Source: Christensenella sp. UBA3700
Lineage (GTDB): Bacteria > Bacillota > Clostridia > Christensenellales > UBA3700
Assembly (NCBI GenBank): GCA_002372775.1
Contig: DFIJ01000156.1
Span: 1-14,412 of the forward strand
Length of the DNA stretch: 14,412 bases
Direction of reading: 5' to 3'
Below the pieces are notes generated by a model that ran no database searches, was not told the DNA's origin, and worked only from the letters and a program-made list of their open reading frames with translations. The position numbers and the translations under genes were made by a program. This document shows positions 1 to 6,781 of this stretch, piece by piece (positions within the stretch are counted from its first letter, which is position 1; the number at the start of each line of letters is the position of its first letter).

Positions 1-1151
1 TTAATTGTCATGAAATACTTCATTCCGCACTTTTGTAATACTTGTGGAAGTGAAGCAGGGAATCCAAATACGTCTGGTAGCCAGCACATATTAGATTTGA
101 AATCAAATTCTTCTTTCCAGAATTTTTGGCCATATAAAGATTGTCTTACCCAAGATTCACCGCCAGATAAGTTTACATCGCCTTCAACCCAGTTAGCGCC
201 TTGAAGTTCGATTCTTCCAGCTTTAACTTGTTCTTTAACTTTCTCATATAAATCTGGATAGCCTTCTTTTAACCACTTAAACATTTGTGGTTGAGATTCA
301 GCAAATATATAACCAGGGTATTTATTAATATTTCTAATTTGGTTACCAAAAGTTCTTGCGATCTTTCTCTTTGTTTCTCTAATAGGCCATAACCATGCTA
401 AATCGATGTGACCATGTCCTATAGAGTATAGTTGAGTTTTAGCATAATCGCCTTCCTTATATTGGAATTTTGCAATATGTTCTCTTGCAGCTTTTACGCC
501 TTCTTTCTTATAGATTCTAAAACTTGCTTTAAGTTCCTTACTTAATTCCTTATATCTTTCAGAATCTTGACCAAGTTTTAACATTAAGAAGAATAGATCT
601 TCATAGTCATAGAAATATTGAATTACATCATCGTTTTCAATACAAATTTCATGAGTGCCAAGATGAGCTCCGATATGTTGGAAACGTAGAACGCCATTAA
701 AGCCAGCATCTACATAATAATCTATAGCTTCTCCGCCTTCTGCATTATTAGATATATCTATGATTTGTTTTCCGATTGTTGAGTGGAAAACGTCACCTTT
801 ACTAATTACTTGAGTGATACCTTGAACAACTGTTCCATCTGGATTATAAATTAGGCCTTCGCCGTGTAATTTAATTCTTAAAACTACATGCTTTCCTTTA
901 CCTTTTTCTGGAACCTTTCCAGTGAAGTGGAACCATGCGCAACCATATTTGTTTGCCCATTTTCTTCCGCTAGAGATTGATACAAATTGTGATTTGTCTA
1001 AATCTTGGAATTTAATTGGTTCATCAGATTTGATAACAGAAGCTTTTAAACAACCGATTTTTGTGTGACAAGCATTTTTAATCGCTAGTATGTTTTTAAC
1101 GTGTGTTGGTTCTACTAAAATGTTTCCAACAACCTTTTTGTCAATTGCCAT
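1..1151 (-). CDS. Alpha-mannosidase, glycoside hydrolase family 38 (N-terminal part, truncated by window edge)
   Basis: Reading leftward from the ATG at 1151 there are 383 uninterrupted codons to the window edge; the C-terminus is outside. Residues about 1-235 look like the N-terminal beta-rich region found in bacterial GH38 enzymes. The catalytic domain begins near 240. GHGHIDLAWLWP (245-256) carries the zinc-binding His248 and Asp250. WLPDVFGFP (357-365) contains Asp360, which matches the GH38 catalytic nucleophile and zinc ligand. NWVEGDVNLSGGES (320-333) is another typical block. The family hydrolyses alpha-mannosides, for example from N-glycans or mannan. No signal peptide is visible, so the enzyme is probably cytoplasmic and acts on imported oligosaccharide. 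An AAGAGGG SD lies about 7 bases before the ATG. The family call is firm; the substrate linkage is not known. Confidence 0.93.
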   Translation of the reverse strand, partial: MAIDKKVVGNILVEPTHVKNILAIKNACHTKIGCLKASVIKSDEPIKFQDLDKSQFVSISSGRKWANKYGCAWFHFTGKVPEKGKGKHVVLRIKLHGEGLIYNPDGTVVQGITQVISKGDVFHSTIGKQIIDISNNAEGGEAIDYYVDAGFNGVLRFQHIGAHLGTHEICIENDDVIQYFYDYEDLFFLMLKLGQDSERYKELSKELKASFRIYKKEGVKAAREHIAKFQYKEGDYAKTQLYSIGHGHIDLAWLWPIRETKRKIARTFGNQIRNINKYPGYIFAESQPQMFKWLKEGYPDLYEKVKEQVKAGRIELQGANWVEGDVNLSGGESWVRQSLYGQKFWKEEFDFKSNMCWLPDVFGFPASLPQVLQKCGMKYFMTI

Positions 1152-1196
1152 ATTTTATACCCTCTTAATATACACTCTTTAAGTATTTTAACATAC

Positions 1197-1225
1197 ATTA
1201 TAAAATACGCGCAAGATAGGAAAAT
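1197..1225 (-). promoter_or_regulatory. Possible promoter of the GH38 mannosidase gene
   Basis: On the minus strand a TATAAT -10 hexamer occupies 1197-1202, about 45 bases before the mannosidase ATG. No good -35 is present at the expected distance (T-rich only). A second option is TTGCGC, 18 bases, then TAAAAT, overlapping it and slightly closer to the gene. The true start point cannot be chosen from sequence. Confidence 0.35.
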
Positions 1226-1329
1226 ATGGACGAAATAGGAATGTAATACACAATAAAGTTATCTATAGGTTATTAATGGCAAAATGGGGTATGAGAAAAT
1301 AGATAATACACATCCTTTGCATAGCTTAT

Positions 1330-1358
1330 TTGCTAATTGAAAGATAAGGGTCTATAAT
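1330..1358 (+). promoter_or_regulatory. Promoter of the MATE transporter gene (predicted near-leaderless mRNA)
   Basis: TTGCTA (1330-1335), a 17-base spacer and a perfect TATAAT (1353-1358) form a good sigma-70-type promoter. The predicted start point is about 1365, only 3-5 bases before the ATG at 1369, leaving no room for a ribosome-binding site. The nearest purine-rich stretch (AAGGG, 1346-1350) is 18 bases from the ATG and would lie upstream of the start point. Confidence 0.65.
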
Positions 1359-1368
1359 ACTATGTATT

Positions 1369-2709
1369 ATGAATAAAGACTTAACACAAGGAAACGTTAG
1401 AAGATCTTTATGGAGTTATACAATACCGCTTTTAGGTAGTGTAGTATTTCAACAACTATACAATTTAGCAGATAGTGTAGTTGCTGGACGTTTTATTGGT
1501 GAAAACGCACTTGCAGCTGTTGGAAATGCATCTGAGATTACTCTAATTTATACAGCTTTTGCGGTTGGTTGTAATGTAGGATGTTCTGTAATATCTTCAC
1601 AATTCTTTGGCGCTAAAAACTATGAGAAGTTAAAGTCTTCCATATCTACAGCCTTTATTTCATTTAGCATTCTATGCCTAGCATTAATGACAATAGGATT
1701 TTCTTTTATGATTCCTATGCTTCATTTAATTAATACACCAAGTGCAATATTTAATGATTCGCTAGAGTATTTATATATCTACACTGGCGGAATGGCATTT
1801 GTTTTTTTCTACAATATAGCGACGGGTATTTTCTCTGCGATGGGGGATTCTAAAACACCATTTATATTCCTTGCCGTATCTTCTGTTGCTAATATTCTTG
1901 TAGATATATTATTTGTAACAGCATTTAAGATGGGAGTTGCAGGCGTTGCATGGGCAACATTTATATGCCAAGGATTAAGTTGCTTCTTATCTTTATTCTT
2001 CCTATATCTAAGATTAAAGAGGTTTAAAACAGAAACTTATTCTAAGTTTTCAAAGCAAATATTAAAGAAACTTCTCATTGTTGCAATTCCAAGCGTATTG
2101 CAACAGCTTGCAATATCTATCGGAAATATAATTATCCAAGGCGTAGTAAATGGATATGGTGAAAGTGTAATCGCGGGCTTTACTGCAGCTATTAAGTTAA
2201 ACAATATAGCTACATCAGCATTCTTTGCTGTTGCTAATGGATTATCTGCATTTGTTGCTCAAAACATTGGAGCAAATCAAATGGATAGAATTAATAAAGG
2301 CTACAAGTGGGGACAAGTACTTAGTTGGATAGTTGCTATTCCTCTTGTTGTAATGTTTGTTGCATTTGGTAAATTCTGCGTTGGATTATTCTTGGATGAT
2401 GCATCAGAAGCTGCGTTTGAAGCAGGAACAAGAATGCTACTTATTGTAGCTCCATTCTATTTTGTAATATCTCCAAAGATTGTATCTGATGGTGCACTAA
2501 GGGGAGCTGGTGCAATGAAGATGTTTATGCTATCTACGTTTACTGATTTAATTACAAGAGTTATGTTTGTATTCATATTATCTTCTCTTGTTGGAACAGA
2601 AGGCATATGGTGGTCTTGGCCAATAGGATGGTTCTTAGGATCAGCTGTAGCTGTTACTTGCTATTTTAGCGGCAAGTGGAAAAAATATTCTAAATTAATT
2701 GTTGGTTAG
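1369..2709 (+). CDS. MATE-family multidrug/toxin efflux transporter
   Basis: The 446-residue protein has the length and about twelve hydrophobic segments expected of MATE antiporters, which export cationic drugs or metabolites using Na+ or H+ gradients across the cytoplasmic membrane. The start KDLTQGNV...SYTIPLLGSVVFQQLYNLADSVVAGRFIG is a textbook MATE N-terminus, so the ATG at 1369 is correct even though no SD precedes it. The two-fold pseudo-repeat is visible: the second half restarts near residue 225 (QILKKLLIVAIPSVLQQLAISIGNIIIQG). It belongs to the NorM/DinF-like bacterial group; the substrate cannot be inferred. The gene is monocistronic, diverges from the mannosidase, and its TAG stop overlaps the stop of the convergent AEC permease by 4 bases. 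Confidence 0.95.
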   Translation: MNKDLTQGNVRRSLWSYTIPLLGSVVFQQLYNLADSVVAGRFIGENALAAVGNASEITLIYTAFAVGCNVGCSVISSQFFGAKNYEKLKSSISTAFISFSILCLALMTIGFSFMIPMLHLINTPSAIFNDSLEYLYIYTGGMAFVFFYNIATGIFSAMGDSKTPFIFLAVSSVANILVDILFVTAFKMGVAGVAWATFICQGLSCFLSLFFLYLRLKRFKTETYSKFSKQILKKLLIVAIPSVLQQLAISIGNIIIQGVVNGYGESVIAGFTAAIKLNNIATSAFFAVANGLSAFVAQNIGANQMDRINKGYKWGQVLSWIVAIPLVVMFVAFGKFCVGLFLDDASEAAFEAGTRMLLIVAPFYFVISPKIVSDGALRGAGAMKMFMLSTFTDLITRVMFVFILSSLVGTEGIWWSWPIGWFLGSAVAVTCYFSGKWKKYSKLIVG

Positions 2710-3689
2710 AATAGAGGAATAAGCATTAGAAGTGGAAGTGTAACAACACTAAGCATTGTGCTTAATAAAACCATTTGTACAGATTCTTTTTGACCTTTCT
2801 CAAGCATTTCAGCATAAGTTTGAATAATAGCAGCACAAGGACAAGCGCCTAAGATGAATACTATTTGTTTTACATATGTTGCTATTGGCAAGAAATAAAT
2901 CATTAGAAGTAAAACAAATGGGAATACAATATGTTTTACTGCAATGATGCAATAATTTTTCCAGTGAATAAATAAATGTTTTAACTCCAAAGTTGCTAAT
3001 CTCATACCTAGGATGATCATACAGATTGGTGTTGTCATCTTTGCAAGTAGTGACATAAACTCATAAATTCTAGAACCAAGCATAGAACCTTCGCCGCCAA
3101 TTGATGCTAATTGAACCTTAAATATAAATAGAGGTAGTGCAACAATAAGGGCAAGTACTGCTGGGTTTAAAACAACCTTTTTTATTGAGATGTATTTCTT
3201 ATCTTGAGTAATTAGATAACATCCAAGTGTCCAGCCGATGATATTCATTGCTATAAAGAATACAGTTGAGAATATAACTGCTTCTGGGTGATCAGGAAGT
3301 AAATTCAACATTATTGGATTACCAAAGAAAGCTACATTACCAAAGCATGTGCAAATGATATATAGTCTATTCATGATATCGTCGAATTTCTTTCTGAAAA
3401 TGAAATAGAATGTAACCATAAATAGGATGATACCTACAAATGCTATTCCGAATACTGCTGCCATTGATGCATATAATGATGATGCTGATTCTGGAGATGC
3501 AACAATAAGTTGTGTTGCTTGGTCAAACGAATAAATAGTTAATGCTGGTTGGCAGATATACATTAAAACATATGAAAGAGCAGATAGTGCACTTTCTTTA
3601 ACTACCTTAGTCTTTATTAAAAGATATCCAGGTAGTGCATATGCAAAAAGCATAATAACTGTTGCTAATGTAATTAAAAAGTTATCCAT
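2706..3689 (-). CDS. Auxin efflux carrier (AEC) family permease
   Basis: 327 residues with about ten hydrophobic helices, the usual size for the AEC/YfdV/MleP-type secondary transporters, whose studied bacterial members move malate or other small organic acids. Diagnostic blocks are FGNVAFFGNPIM (about residues 115-126) and, near the C-terminus, LGACPCAAIIQTYAEMLEKGQKES followed by a final hydrophobic helix. It is the second gene of an operon: its ATG directly abuts the ybaK TAA (TAAATG), and its SD, GAGG 5 bases before the ATG, lies inside the ybaK coding sequence, so translational coupling is expected. It converges on the MATE gene with a 4-base overlap and no terminator is visible between them. 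The substrate is unknown. Confidence 0.92.
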   Translation of the reverse strand: MDNFLITLATVIMLFAYALPGYLLIKTKVVKESALSALSYVLMYICQPALTIYSFDQATQLIVASPESASSLYASMAAVFGIAFVGIILFMVTFYFIFRKKFDDIMNRLYIICTCFGNVAFFGNPIMLNLLPDHPEAVIFSTVFFIAMNIIGWTLGCYLITQDKKYISIKKVVLNPAVLALIVALPLFIFKVQLASIGGEGSMLGSRIYEFMSLLAKMTTPICMIILGMRLATLELKHLFIHWKNYCIIAVKHIVFPFVLLLMIYFLPIATYVKQIVFILGACPCAAIIQTYAEMLEKGQKESVQMVLLSTMLSVVTLPLLMLIPLF

Positions 3690-4163
3690 TTATTCCTCAA
3701 CTATTAAATCTGCTTCGTCAATTCTAATAACTTTCTTTAGTGAATCTAGTGAGCACTCAACTTGTGTTCCAATCTTTCCACCACTAAAGATGATAGTATC
3801 GAATGTATGTGCAGTATTGTGTATGCAAGTTTTAAAGAATTTCTTCATTCCAATTGGAGAGCAACCGCCATGGATATATCCAGTAAGAGGTAAAAGCTCT
3901 TTAGATTTAATCATCTCAATAGATTTTTCATTAACAGCTTTAGCTGCTTTCTTTAAATCTAACTCTTTTGCAACTGGAATCATAAAAACATAATGATTGT
4001 TAGTTTTACCAACTGTAACTAAAGTTTTGAAAACTTTATTCTCATCCTCATTAAGAATTTGAGCAACTTCAACACCAGTTGGAGCACCTTCTACTTCAAA
4101 TTCATATTCCTTATGAGGAATCTTTAAACTATCCAATTTTCTCATTACATTTGTTTTTATCAT
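3690..4163 (-). CDS. ybaK: Cys-tRNA(Pro)/Cys-tRNA(Cys) deacylase, YbaK/EbsC type
   Basis: 157 residues, full length for the YbaK family. In characterised members this domain hydrolyses Cys-tRNA(Pro) made in error by prolyl-tRNA synthetase, acting in trans in the cytoplasm. Seen here: GAPTGVEVAQILNEDENKVFKTLV (27-49), with Lys46 at the position of the family's essential lysine, and the conserved GGCSPIG loop (99-105). The ATG at 4163 has no SD, but an excellent promoter places the transcription start on that A, so translation is probably leaderless. The alternative internal ATG at 4145 also lacks an SD and would clip conserved sequence closely. It is cotranscribed with the AEC permease at zero spacing; the reason for that pairing is not evident. 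Confidence 0.9.
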   Translation of the reverse strand: MIKTNVMRKLDSLKIPHKEYEFEVEGAPTGVEVAQILNEDENKVFKTLVTVGKTNNHYVFMIPVAKELDLKKAAKAVNEKSIEMIKSKELLPLTGYIHGGCSPIGMKKFFKTCIHNTAHTFDTIIFSGGKIGTQVECSLDSLKKVIRIDEADLIVEE

Positions 4164-4169
4164 GGCTAT

Positions 4170-4199
4170 ATTTTAGTAGTGTAGGAGTTGAATTATCAA
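4170..4199 (-). promoter_or_regulatory. Promoter of the ybaK-AEC operon (predicted leaderless)
   Basis: On the minus strand: TTGATA (-35, 4194-4199), 18-base spacer, TAAAAT (-10, 4170-4175). Counting seven bases downstream puts +1 at 4163, the A of the ybaK ATG. No SD is present. Confidence 0.6.
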
Positions 4200-4231
4200 G
4201 AAAATTAAGAGAAAATTAAGAATATTATGTG

Positions 4232-4237
4232 TATAAT
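4232..4237 (+). promoter_or_regulatory. -10 element of the 4256 lipoprotein gene
   Basis: Perfect TATAAT 18 bases before the ATG at 4256; the -35 region is not recognisable. The element lies inside the longer GTG-initiated frame starting at 4229, which argues that the GTG is not the translation start. Confidence 0.5.
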
Positions 4238-4255
4238 ATATGTAAGGTTTTATTT

Positions 4256-4756
4256 ATGGGTAGAAGATTAGTATTAGCCGTTTGCATAATTTTATCTATC
4301 GTCGTTTTAGCGACATGTTTATTTGCTTGTCATAAAACAACAACTCTAGTACCAGAAGGAAGAACAACATCTTCAATATCTTTATACTATAGAGCAGATG
4401 CTGATGCTGAAACTAAATCTTATGATTTATCTTTTGAAGAAATCGTAGATATGCTTTCCAAGTTAGATGAATGCGGCGTTGTAGAAAAAGACTTATTATC
4501 TGCAGTTTCAGGAACAGTTCTAAATGAATATTTCACTTATGAGATTAGAGTGAGTATAGATAAAAAGGGATTAAAGAAAGCAAAGACTATTTATATCTAT
4601 GTTGGAAGAGTTCAATCTGTAGCAAATCCGCTTGGTGGAACTATAGATAATGTAAGCAAAGACTATATAAGAATGAAAGATGGAGATACTTATAAAGGAA
4701 CTGCTACAAACGATTTATTAACATATCTTGGCACTCTAGCTAAGAAAACATCTTAA
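4256..4756 (+). CDS. Small predicted lipoprotein of unknown function
   Basis: 166 residues from the ATG at 4256. I prefer this start over the upstream GTG at 4229 because AAGG sits 8 bases before it and a TATAAT -10 overlaps the GTG. The N-terminus is MGRRL followed by a hydrophobic stretch ending LFAC, with Cys25 as the likely lipidated residue; Phe at -2 makes this a slightly atypical lipobox. The mature part is hydrophilic, with a segment about 105-125 rich in lysine and beta-forming residues (KKGLKKAKTIYIYVGRV). No family was recognised. It is probably anchored on the outer face of the cytoplasmic membrane. It is monocistronic: its own terminator follows and the ybaK operon diverges from it. 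Confidence 0.75.
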   Translation: MGRRLVLAVCIILSIVVLATCLFACHKTTTLVPEGRTTSSISLYYRADADAETKSYDLSFEEIVDMLSKLDECGVVEKDLLSAVSGTVLNEYFTYEIRVSIDKKGLKKAKTIYIYVGRVQSVANPLGGTIDNVSKDYIRMKDGDTYKGTATNDLLTYLGTLAKKTS

Positions 4757-4777
4757 TAATAACTATTTGGATAATTT

Positions 4778-4809
4778 GGGTCATATCTTATGATATGGCT
4801 CTTTTTTTT
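4778..4809 (+). terminator. Intrinsic terminator of the lipoprotein gene
   Basis: Stem GGGTCATATC (4778-4787) / GATATGGCTC (4792-4801), ten pairs including two G-T wobbles, loop TTAT, then eight Ts (4802-4809). The T-run overlaps the -35 of the next promoter. Confidence 0.88.
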
Positions 4810-4837
4810 GACATTATAATCAAGTTTGCTTTATAAT
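4808..4837 (+). promoter_or_regulatory. Strong promoter of the rhodanese-ttcA/tcdA operon
   Basis: Perfect TTGACA (4808-4813), 18-base spacer, perfect TATAAT (4832-4837). The start point is about 4844 and the leader about 19 bases, carrying an AAAGGA SD (4849-4854) 8 bases before the ATG. Confidence 0.85.
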
Positions 4838-4862
4838 CAAGCAAGCAAAAAGGAAAAAGAAA

Positions 4863-6008
4863 ATGGAAATCACATTAAAAGAATTACAACAATTAGATAA
4901 GAATTCATATAAGCTCCTAGATATGAGAACGGAGTTTGAGATTTCCTATGGTTCAATTCCAGGTTCTATTCCAACTACTCAAGAAAAGCTTCTTGAAGAA
5001 GGTTCTTTAGATAAAGATACAACATATGTTATCTATTGCAAGAAAGGTATTATAAGCTTAGATGTTGCAGATGCTCTTGAAGAGAAGGGATATAAAGTAT
5101 ACAGCCTAAAGGGTGGATATAACGCTTGGCTTTTAGATGCTATAAAAGAAAATGATGATGCTGAATTTGCAAAGAAAGTAGAAAACAGTATAAGAACTAG
5201 ATACAAAAAATCTATTTGGAGCAATTTCATTAGAGCATTAAAAACATACAAGATGGTTAATGATGGAGATAAGGTTGCTGTATGTATATCAGGCGGTAAA
5301 GATTCAATGCTAATGGCAAAATTATTCCAAGAATTACATAAATATAGCGATATTAATTTCGATGTTAAATATCTTGTTATGGATCCGGGCTATAGCAAAG
5401 AAAATAGACAAGTTATTGAAAACAATGCTAAAAGACTTGGAATACCAATCAACATCTTTGAATCAGACATCTTTGAATCAGTATATAATGTTGAAAAATC
5501 TCCATGTTATTTATGTGCAAGAATGAGAAGAGGTCACTTATATGCATACGCAAGAGAACTTGGATGCAATAAGATTGCGTTAGGCCACCATTATGATGAT
5601 GTTATAGAAACAATCTTGATGGGTATGTTATACGGCGCTCAAATTCAAACTATGATGCCAAAGCTTCATAGCACAAACTTTGAAGGCATGGAACTTATTA
5701 GACCTTTATATTTCATTAGAGAAGATACAATCAAAAGATGGAGAGATTATAACAATCTACATTTTATTCAATGTGCATGTAAGTTTACAGATACTTGCAC
5801 AAGTTGTAACAATGAAAATAGATCAAAAAGAGTTGAGATTAAGGAATTAATAGCTGAACTAAAGAAGAACAATCCACTTGTTGAAGCTACAATTTTTAAG
5901 AGTGTAGAAAATGTATGTTTAGATCAGATTATTGCATATAAGACAAAGGGTCAAAAACATCATTTCCTAGATACATATGACAATAAAGACAATACAGTAG
6001 AGGATTAA
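4863..6008 (+). CDS. Rhodanese-TtcA fusion: tRNA 2-thiolation enzyme (probable tRNA 2-thiocytidine synthetase)
   Basis: 381 residues in two domains. Residues 1-93 are a rhodanese domain: DMRTEFEISYGSIPGS (20-35) and the active loop YCKKGIIS with Cys59, which in rhodaneses carries a persulfide. Residues about 115-360 are a PP-loop ATPase: SGGKDS (143-148), CYLCARMRRG (215-224), and IALGHHYDD (238-246), closely resembling E. coli TtcA, which makes s2C at position 32 of tRNAs with an Fe-S cluster. Cys215 and Cys218 match the TtcA CxxC; the third ligand should lie in the cluster C304, C306, C312, C315. Known: TtcA normally receives sulfur from a cysteine desulfurase. Inferred: here the fused rhodanese relays it, similar in logic to the C-terminal rhodanese of ThiI. 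Its stop overlaps the tcdA ATG by one base. The exact modified base is not proven by sequence. Confidence 0.88.
   Translation: MEITLKELQQLDKNSYKLLDMRTEFEISYGSIPGSIPTTQEKLLEEGSLDKDTTYVIYCKKGIISLDVADALEEKGYKVYSLKGGYNAWLLDAIKENDDAEFAKKVENSIRTRYKKSIWSNFIRALKTYKMVNDGDKVAVCISGGKDSMLMAKLFQELHKYSDINFDVKYLVMDPGYSKENRQVIENNAKRLGIPINIFESDIFESVYNVEKSPCYLCARMRRGHLYAYARELGCNKIALGHHYDDVIETILMGMLYGAQIQTMMPKLHSTNFEGMELIRPLYFIREDTIKRWRDYNNLHFIQCACKFTDTCTSCNNENRSKRVEIKELIAELKKNNPLVEATIFKSVENVCLDQIIAYKTKGQKHHFLDTYDNKDNTVED
5452..5481 (+). repeat. Perfect 15-bp tandem repeat inside the rhodanese-TtcA gene
   Basis: The 15-base unit at 5452-5466 is repeated exactly at 5467-5481, in frame, giving IFESDIFES around residues 198-206, between the PP-loop and the CxxC. 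The domain length still matches TtcA by eye, so the repeat need not be an insertion. Confidence 0.85.
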
Positions 6009-6733
6009 TGCAAAACCAATTTACAAGAACAGCATTATTATTAGGGGACAAAGCAATGGAGAAGATTGCCAATGCTACTATTGCTGTATTTGGCGTTGGT
6101 GGCGTTGGCGGATACGTAGTTGAAGCCTTAGTTAGAAGCGGCGTTAGGCACTTTGTTCTTGTAGATAGTGATACAGTTTCCATAACAAATATTAATAGAC
6201 AAATCATCGCAACTCTAGATACAGTTGGCAAATTAAAAGTTGATGTTATGAAAGATAGAATCTTGTCTATTAACAAGGATGCCATTGTTGAAACATATCC
6301 TTGCTTTTTCTTGCCATCAAATCAAGATGAGTTTAATTTTAAGAATTACACATATATAGTTGATGCTATAGATACAGTAACTGCAAAGATTGCTTTAATT
6401 CAAAAAGCAAATGAAGATAATGTTCCTATAATCTCTTCAATGGGAGCTGGCAATAAACTTAATCCGCAAGGATTTAAAGTTACAGATATATCTAAAACAA
6501 AGGTTGATCCTCTTGCTAAAGTTATGAGAAGGGAACTAAAAAAGAGAGGAATTAATAAATTAAAAGTGGTTTATTCAGAAGAAGAACCAATTAAAATAGA
6601 AGATGTTCCAGAAGAGATAAAACTTGAGATGGAAAAATCTGGCAAAAGACAAGTTCCAGGAAGTAATGCATTTGTTCCATCATCAGCAGGTCTTTTGATA
6701 GCATCAGAAGTTATAAAGGATTTAATAAAATAA
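6008..6733 (+). CDS. tcdA: tRNA threonylcarbamoyladenosine (t6A) dehydratase, TcdA/CsdL type
   Basis: 241 residues of the ThiF/MoeB/E1-like fold. Seen: ATP-binding GVGGVGG (29-35), VDSD (52-55), NINRQ (61-65), DAID (119-122), and the TcdA-typical SSMGAGNKLNP (143-153) and C-terminal PSSAGLLIASEVI. In E. coli this enzyme uses ATP to cyclise t6A37 to ct6A37 in ANN-decoding tRNAs. The ATG overlaps the upstream TAA (TAATG), with GAGG 4 bases before it, so it is translationally coupled to the rhodanese-TtcA gene. Both partners modify the anticodon loop (positions 32 and 37). In E. coli TcdA partners CsdA/CsdE, a sulfur-transfer pair; a rhodanese-bearing neighbour is suggestive of a similar link, but that is inference. 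Confidence 0.93.
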   Translation: MQNQFTRTALLLGDKAMEKIANATIAVFGVGGVGGYVVEALVRSGVRHFVLVDSDTVSITNINRQIIATLDTVGKLKVDVMKDRILSINKDAIVETYPCFFLPSNQDEFNFKNYTYIVDAIDTVTAKIALIQKANEDNVPIISSMGAGNKLNPQGFKVTDISKTKVDPLAKVMRRELKKRGINKLKVVYSEEEPIKIEDVPEEIKLEMEKSGKRQVPGSNAFVPSSAGLLIASEVIKDLIK

Positions 6734-6735
6734 AA

Positions 6736-6762
6736 CAAGCTGCTAGTTAGGCAGCTTGCTTT
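6736..6762. terminator. Bidirectional terminator between tcdA and rubrerythrin
   Basis: Perfect 8-bp stem CAAGCTGC (6736-6743) / GCAGCTTG (6751-6758) with a 7-base loop. On the plus strand it is followed by CTTTGTTTC; on the minus strand by TTTTATTTTATT. It can serve both convergent genes. Confidence 0.82.
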
Positions 6763-6781
6763 GTTTCATTAGACTCTATTA

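Noticed and set aside
10..204. 64-codon plus-strand open frame at the left edge
   Set aside because: It lies antisense to the GH38 mannosidase, whose minus-strand frame is open with clear catalytic motifs; the plus-strand product shows no recognisable features.
5929..6285. 118-codon minus-strand frame opposite the ttcA/tcdA junction
   Set aside because: It is antisense to two well-supported genes and shows no motif; it is a shadow of the codon usage.
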